Assembly (NCBI GenBank): GCA_001839685.1
Contig: MLAK01000917.1
Coordinates: 8,054 to 18,549 of the forward strand
Source: Tritrichomonas foetus
Lineage: Eukaryota; Parabasalia; Tritrichomonadida; Tritrichomonadidae
DNA: 10,496 nucleotides
Reading direction: 5' to 3'
In this document: piece after piece, positions 7,148 through 10,496 of the stretch
How positions within the stretch are numbered: the first letter of the stretch is position 1
Layout of the letters: every line of letters starts with the position of its first letter
Made by a program: the position numbers and the translations under genes
The notes under the pieces: model-generated
Seen by the model: only the letters and a program-made list of their open reading frames with translations
Told to the model about the DNA's origin: nothing
Databases searched by the model: none

Positions 7148-8065
7148 AAGACGATAAGTTTTGAATAAAAGAGATGGTTTAGGAAAGGGCTGTACTCAAT
7201 TCCCCATGGGAATTCCACATGAATTCAATTTTTCNACTTTTTCTATTACGTTTTATAGATTTTGAATATGGTAATTCCAGATTTTCAATGCTCTAATATT
7301 TTCCACATGGTCTCTATTAAGTTAACACTGAGATTCTTAACCATATATATTATTCAGACTTTATTTTTAACTAATCACATAAATACACTTCAGTGAAGAT
7401 ATATACGTTGAAAAATGTACCTAATATCACTTCCCATGTCAACCAAAGACTGTAGTCTCCAATTTATATGATAATTACATGACCGCTTGGGAATAAGAAC
7501 AATACTGACATTTTCAACTCAAAAATTTATAAATGATGTGAAACTACAACTATTTTTGAAACATAACTGTCATTAGTCAGAAGATATTTGTCAATTATAT
7601 GTGAAATTGCAATTAGTAATTTTCATAATATCTTATTTTGGATTACTAGCTATATAGATTTTTAGTCTATATGAATTGATACGCCGTTTAGATGGCAATC
7701 TATGTTACCATATTTATGTGTATCTTATGTTTTTATGACTAGTGTGAACTCAATATCATATTCATTAAAACTATGTCCGAAAATAATATAGGCAGTAATA
7801 ATAAAATTAAGTAAATAATAAATCAAGGAATCGTGTTTTGAGTAAATAGGGACATTTTAGTCGAAATCGTGATTCCTTCATCAAAGTGGTTGATTCACTT
7901 TTGCTGCATTTGTATTTATTACTAACTTAGTGTAGCTTAAAATGGTAAATATCAAAGAATTGAAATTTGTGAGAGAATCTGAGTATCGATACTCGGGGAT
8001 TAATCCCAAAACAAATTTTCAATTAACTTCTTGAATGTATTAGATACATAATATATAATGACATA
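7148..8065. other. Gene-free AT-rich stretch
   Basis: I see no coding sequence that I would support here. It contains a palindrome cluster (7198-7216), one ambiguous base at 7235, a short interrupted inverted repeat AAGGAATC/GATTCCTT (about 7825-7879), and a small stem AAAGTG/CACTTT just after it (about 7884-7902). No tRNA-like B box or polymerase III terminator arrangement was found around these stems. Confidence 0.5.
7198..7216. repeat. Overlapping palindromes AATTCCC-cat-GGGAATT and GGAATTCC
   Basis: AATTCCC (7198-7204) and GGGAATT (7208-7214) are perfect 7-bp arms around a 3-base centre. They overlap the perfect palindrome GGAATTCC (7209-7216), and GAATTC follows at 7221-7226. The cluster lies just left of the single N at 7235, so local secondary structure may have disturbed sequencing or assembly. 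Confidence 0.5.
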
Positions 8066-8525
8066 TTAAAATTTCAAAATAGATTCATGGGCGAAGGGTC
8101 TTCTCGCATATTTAATGAAGGAACCAAGCAGACATGTTATGTGAAATTTTGATAGAATTAATATTAATTCTCACTAGCCTTATACTCAATCTCAGCTCAA
8201 ATGAATCTTATTGCCTCTCGATAGATATCACATAAGCTACATATTGAAGCTAATTCATCGATATGTCCAGGACATTGTTGTTCTATCATTTCAGAAATTG
8301 ACGTAGGATCAGTAAATTTTGTTGAAAATTGACCAATTAATAAGACCATTCAAAGTTATTGATTTCTAATTCAGGTAATACTTTTTCTCTTGGAAAAAAG
8401 AATTATTCGCAATTAAACTTTATTTTCTCCTTTTAAAAATCTGGGATTGATTAAAGGTACTCCGGCTGAAAATACGTTATTTGGAAAAACAGTAAATTAG
8501 CTTTTTCACCGCAGTGAGCCAACAT
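8066..8525 (-). pseudogene. Decayed minus-strand gene fragment, family not recognised
   Basis: Read on the minus strand from an ATG at 8525, protein-like segments follow in the same direction with frame changes. An opening MLAHCGEKANLL is followed by NNVFSAGVPLINPRFLKGEN (about 8425-8485), VLPELEINNFEWSY (about 8342-8383), SISEMIEQQCPGHIDELASI and CSLCDIYREAIRFI ending at a TGA at 8197-8199, then LGSFIKYARRPFAHESILKF ending at a TAA at 8066-8068. The residue composition looks genuinely coding, and no stretch is intact over 50 codons. The AGVPLIN segment is matched on the opposite strand at 9614-9640, where TGVPLIDS can be read, so a second relic of the same family may lie there. No recognised domain. 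Confidence 0.45.
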
Positions 8526-8664
8526 TTCTGAGCGCTAATATCAGGGCGTAAAAATCGCATGATACCTGATGGTTTTAAACCGCGAAATCTCAGAAAAGTC
8601 GAAGAAAAATGTTATTTTCAAAAATCAATAATTTTCGAAATTTCTTTTAAAAATAAACCAAAGA

Positions 8665-8833
8665 GCGTCAAAATCGGGCAAAGGAGGCAGCAGAATCATT
8701 CACATCATCGGGACAGAAACAGACTTCCAAAACTTCCTGCGTGACTCAATACAGCAAATTATCTGATTTTCGTTTTTGCGGGAGTTGTAACCAAGCGAAT
8801 TGCCTACAATCCAGTTATGATGAAATACCACTT
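8665..8833 (+). pseudogene. Tentative histone H4-like relic
   Basis: Four short peptides, in the correct H4 order on the plus strand, resemble conserved H4 positions: SKSGKGG (8668-8688, frame 1), LRDSIQ (8737-8754, frame 1), GV and KRI (8781-8786 and 8793-8801, frame 3), and YDEI (8816-8827, frame 2). The spacing departs from H4 by about +6, -16, +6 and +2 bases, so several indels would be needed. No start codon precedes it; AGA stands where ATG would be expected. The same bases are also open for about 80 codons in frame 2 and carry a 61-codon ATG ORF in frame 3 (8559-8744), either of which could be the true remnant or chance. This stretch is visibly richer in G and C than its surroundings. 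Confidence 0.22.
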
Positions 8834-9017
8834 GTCTGCTTCTTATCGTTTAAATTAATTAAAAATCTGTCTTTTGAATTTTTTTTTATTGTGATTTGAA
8901 ATTTTTAATTTTTTATTTTCGGTACTTATCCGGAAAAAAATAGACTGTGAAAGAAGATATGAGTGTTTTGCGTGCATTCACTATCAAATTATTTCCATTT
9001 TGGAAAAACGGAAATAA

Positions 9018-9173
9018 ATGATAATATATTCAAAATCACAATCTTATGATCTTGACCCAGAGATTCAAAAAGAGATCCTTATTCTGCGACATGACAATGT
9101 TTTATGCAACGTTCCGCTTTCTGTGCCGATATTAGAGAGAGATTATTTTTATGAGATTATTTTTGTGAAATAA
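9018..9173 (+). CDS. Short ORF, 51 aa, possibly the surviving 5' end of a broken gene
   Basis: An ATG at 9018 opens a 51-codon frame ending at TAA (9171-9173). An in-frame TAA directly precedes the ATG, so this is the natural start of the frame. The product is mixed and charged, with SYDLDPEIQKEILILRH and NVLCNVPLSVPILERD, and looks coding rather than random. A TCACT match to the trichomonad initiator lies 38 bases upstream (A at 8980). After the stop, further protein-like sequence (NPNEYLKAYFKFVDIRE, about 9235-9285) follows in another frame, so a frameshifted gene remnant is more likely than a true small protein. No family recognised. Confidence 0.3.
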   Translation: MIIYSKSQSYDLDPEIQKEILILRHDNVLCNVPLSVPILERDYFYEIIFVK

Positions 9174-9239
9174 TCATCATTGTTACACAGGTTCATGAGA
9201 TTGGTGTTTTTATGAAATAATGAGATTATTTTTATGAAT
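9139..9239. repeat. Degenerate repeat, four copies of GAGATTATTTTTATGA-type unit
   Basis: Copies begin at 9139, 9153, 9197 and 9222. The first two are tandem (14-base step), and the third and fourth follow after an unrelated 23-base spacer. The fuller form is GAGATTATTTTTATGAAATAAT. The first pair lies inside the 51-codon ORF and encodes DYFYEIIF, so local duplication after or during decay of a gene is a simple explanation. Confidence 0.55.
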
Positions 9240-9399
9240 CCAAATGAATATTTGAAAGCTTATTTCAAATTTGTGGATATTAGGGAAACTTCCAATTGAT
9301 GAAGCTTGTCATAATACCAGTATCTTATATACATTTATAAACGATTTATATCAATGTCATGCGCCCATCGAGATCCCAAGAAAAGGGACTTAAAACAGA

Positions 9400-10067
9400 A
9401 GTGGTGAATCAATAACTTCTAGATATTATTCAAAATAATGTATTGAAAGTTTGAATATATTCTGAAAAATTGTGAAATATGTGTAATAATAAAAAATTAT
9501 CTCTATCCAACTTTTGGTAAGACCAAATCTTTTATAAAAATAAATTTACAATATTTTAACTCTTATTTTTACAATATTCCAAAATGATGTAATTTAATTG
9601 GTAGCTTTTTAAACCGGAGTACCTTTGATTGATTCCTATAAAAAGTACACAACCTATGCTTCTACGCTTATGATTTTATTTATATTTTCTCCATATAATT
9701 AGCATAATTAAAAAATAATATATCCAAAATATTAAAAGATTTTGTCTTTTTATTTTTGAGATATTCTTCGATTTAATAAAAAAAGCAATTTTTTTAGAAA
9801 TACTTATTGTTTTGAATACATTATAATCGTCTATTCCATTGAAAATGAAAATCTACTTTTTTCCCACACATATGCGACATATCCTTGATTTTTGAGAGAA
9901 TTTACATGGATAAGCTCCTTCAAAAGGATTTTAAGAAAGAAAAAAAAATTATGCCCAAAAAATAAGATTCTCAAATAATTTCAGAATTAAATTCAATTTC
10001 CTTCTTTATTAATAAGAATGTTCATGATTTTGTGTGAGTTGAATACAATTGGTTCATTAGATTTTGA
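9400..10067. other. Gene-free, very AT-rich stretch
   Basis: No supportable gene lies here. The only notable element is the short plus-strand reading TGVPLIDSYKKYTTYAS at about 9613-9663, which echoes the minus-strand relic at 8425-8485. The remainder is A- and T-run rich, without clear repeats or RNA-gene signals. Confidence 0.45.
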
Positions 10068-10496
10068 TCAAATATCGAATTTTTTTTGAGAACGTAATTC
10101 TCGACAACCAAAAGACGAAAATGCTTTATAAATCGATGTTAATACATTCTGACGAAATTGTGCATGTTGGCAAAGTTTGAAAAAAAATCTAAGCATCAAT
10201 CTTTCGGAAAATTCAAATTCAATAAAATTGGTGTATTGCAAGATAAATTCGATAAAATTGTCCACATAGTAGGGATAATATAGAGAAATATTTGAGTAAC
10301 TCTTTGATCTAGTGGAAAGGGCAAAATCTTTCATCTGCCTGGAGATTTTAGAAATAACGTGTAATTTCGAAAATAGTAATCAAGCGAATTTTGGCATTTT
10401 TTATTGGTTGAGATCTATTCAGCAAAAATTCGTTGCTGTAAATTAAGCATCAGAGAGTCGGGAAGTTGTTTCCAAGATTCGAAAAAGTTCAGTTTA
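10068..10496 (-). pseudogene. Decayed or partial minus-strand gene running off the right edge
   Basis: The minus strand carries an 88-codon ORF from an ATG at 10334 to a TGA at 10068-10070, with coding-like content such as NISLYYPYYVDNFIEFILQ and RLMLRFFFKLCQHAQFRQ. Just upstream, in a different frame up to the window edge, lies more protein-like sequence (FFESWKQLPDSLMLNLQQR, a stop, then CQNSLDYYFRNYTLFLKSP) that joins the 88-codon frame by one frameshift near 10330. No initiator precedes the ATG at 10334. I therefore read it as the 3' part of a broken gene whose 5' part lies outside the window. The composition (aromatic- and Leu-rich helices) suggests a helical-repeat protein. The family is not recognised. 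A real short gene of 88 residues is the alternative. Confidence 0.45.

Larger units (their letters stand above)
8453..9626. repeat. Inverted 13-bp match AAAGGTACTCCGG, 1.15 kb apart
   Basis: AAAGGTACTCCGG at 8453-8465 and its reverse complement at 9614-9626 are identical. With a few mismatches the similarity extends about 8 bases on the outer side (GATTGATT against AATCAATC). Both copies, read in the direction away from the interval on the left and into the right flank on the right, encode GVPLI. Shared ancestry as coding remnants therefore explains them better than transposon terminal repeats. Confidence 0.4.

Noticed and set aside
7825..7902. A structured small RNA gene
   Set aside because: The stems are short and interrupted, and no polymerase III promoter boxes or terminator are arranged around them.
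8559..8744. Plus-strand ORF of 61 codons as a real small gene
   Set aside because: Two other frames over the same bases are equally plausible, the product is a basic low-complexity peptide, and there is no initiator immediately upstream.
8453..9626. A transposon bounded by 13-bp terminal inverted repeats
   Set aside because: No target-site duplication or transposase is visible, and the repeats are better explained as matching coding remnants.
1..10496. CRISPR arrays, tRNA or rRNA genes, and prokaryotic operon signals
   Set aside because: No regularly spaced identical repeats, tRNA B box, rRNA core sequence or ribosome binding sites were seen, and the genes have eukaryotic protist features.

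Overview
The window is AT-rich eukaryotic DNA, most likely from a trichomonad protist and perhaps a Tritrichomonas-like species. Three observations support this. Both intact genes are long and intronless. The larger gene has a perfect trichomonad initiator (TCATA, fitting TCAYW) only 6 bases upstream of its ATG. The other gene ends in TAAA, the trichomonad-type polyadenylation signal that overlaps the stop codon. No tRNA, rRNA, CRISPR or bacterial operon features were seen. The species assignment is an inference.

Layout. Only two convincing intact genes are present, both on the minus strand. The upstream one (4939-6951) encodes a 670-residue pentatricopeptide-repeat (PPR) protein with about ten 35-residue units in strict register, an Asn/Ser-rich linker, a helical C-terminal half, and a basic tail carrying an RSxTxP motif. 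The downstream one (2852-4309) encodes a 485-residue all-helical protein. Its N-terminal two thirds resemble, by eye, the SAPS/PP6-regulatory-subunit fold. About 630 bp separate the two genes. That gap holds a perfect 13-bp inverted repeat just upstream of the second gene, and an A-rich low-complexity stretch.

The flanks (1-2851 and 6952-10496) have no intact large gene but look like a gene graveyard. Open stretches of protein-like sequence run in consistent directions but are broken by frameshifts and stops. The clearest is a plus-strand relic at about 1092-2682. Others lie on the minus strand at about 70-292, 8066-8525 and 10068-10496 (running off the right edge), and a short 51-codon plus-strand ORF lies at 9018-9173. 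A tentative histone-H4-like relic sits at 8665-8833. None of the relics was confidently assigned to a family, apart from that weak histone match.

How the genes work together: nothing in the sequence links the two intact genes except their common strand. Trichomonads transcribe genes individually, and each gene here has its own putative start-site signals. The most interesting biological point is a PPR protein in a lineage whose hydrogenosomes are known to lack DNA, where the usual organellar-RNA role cannot apply.
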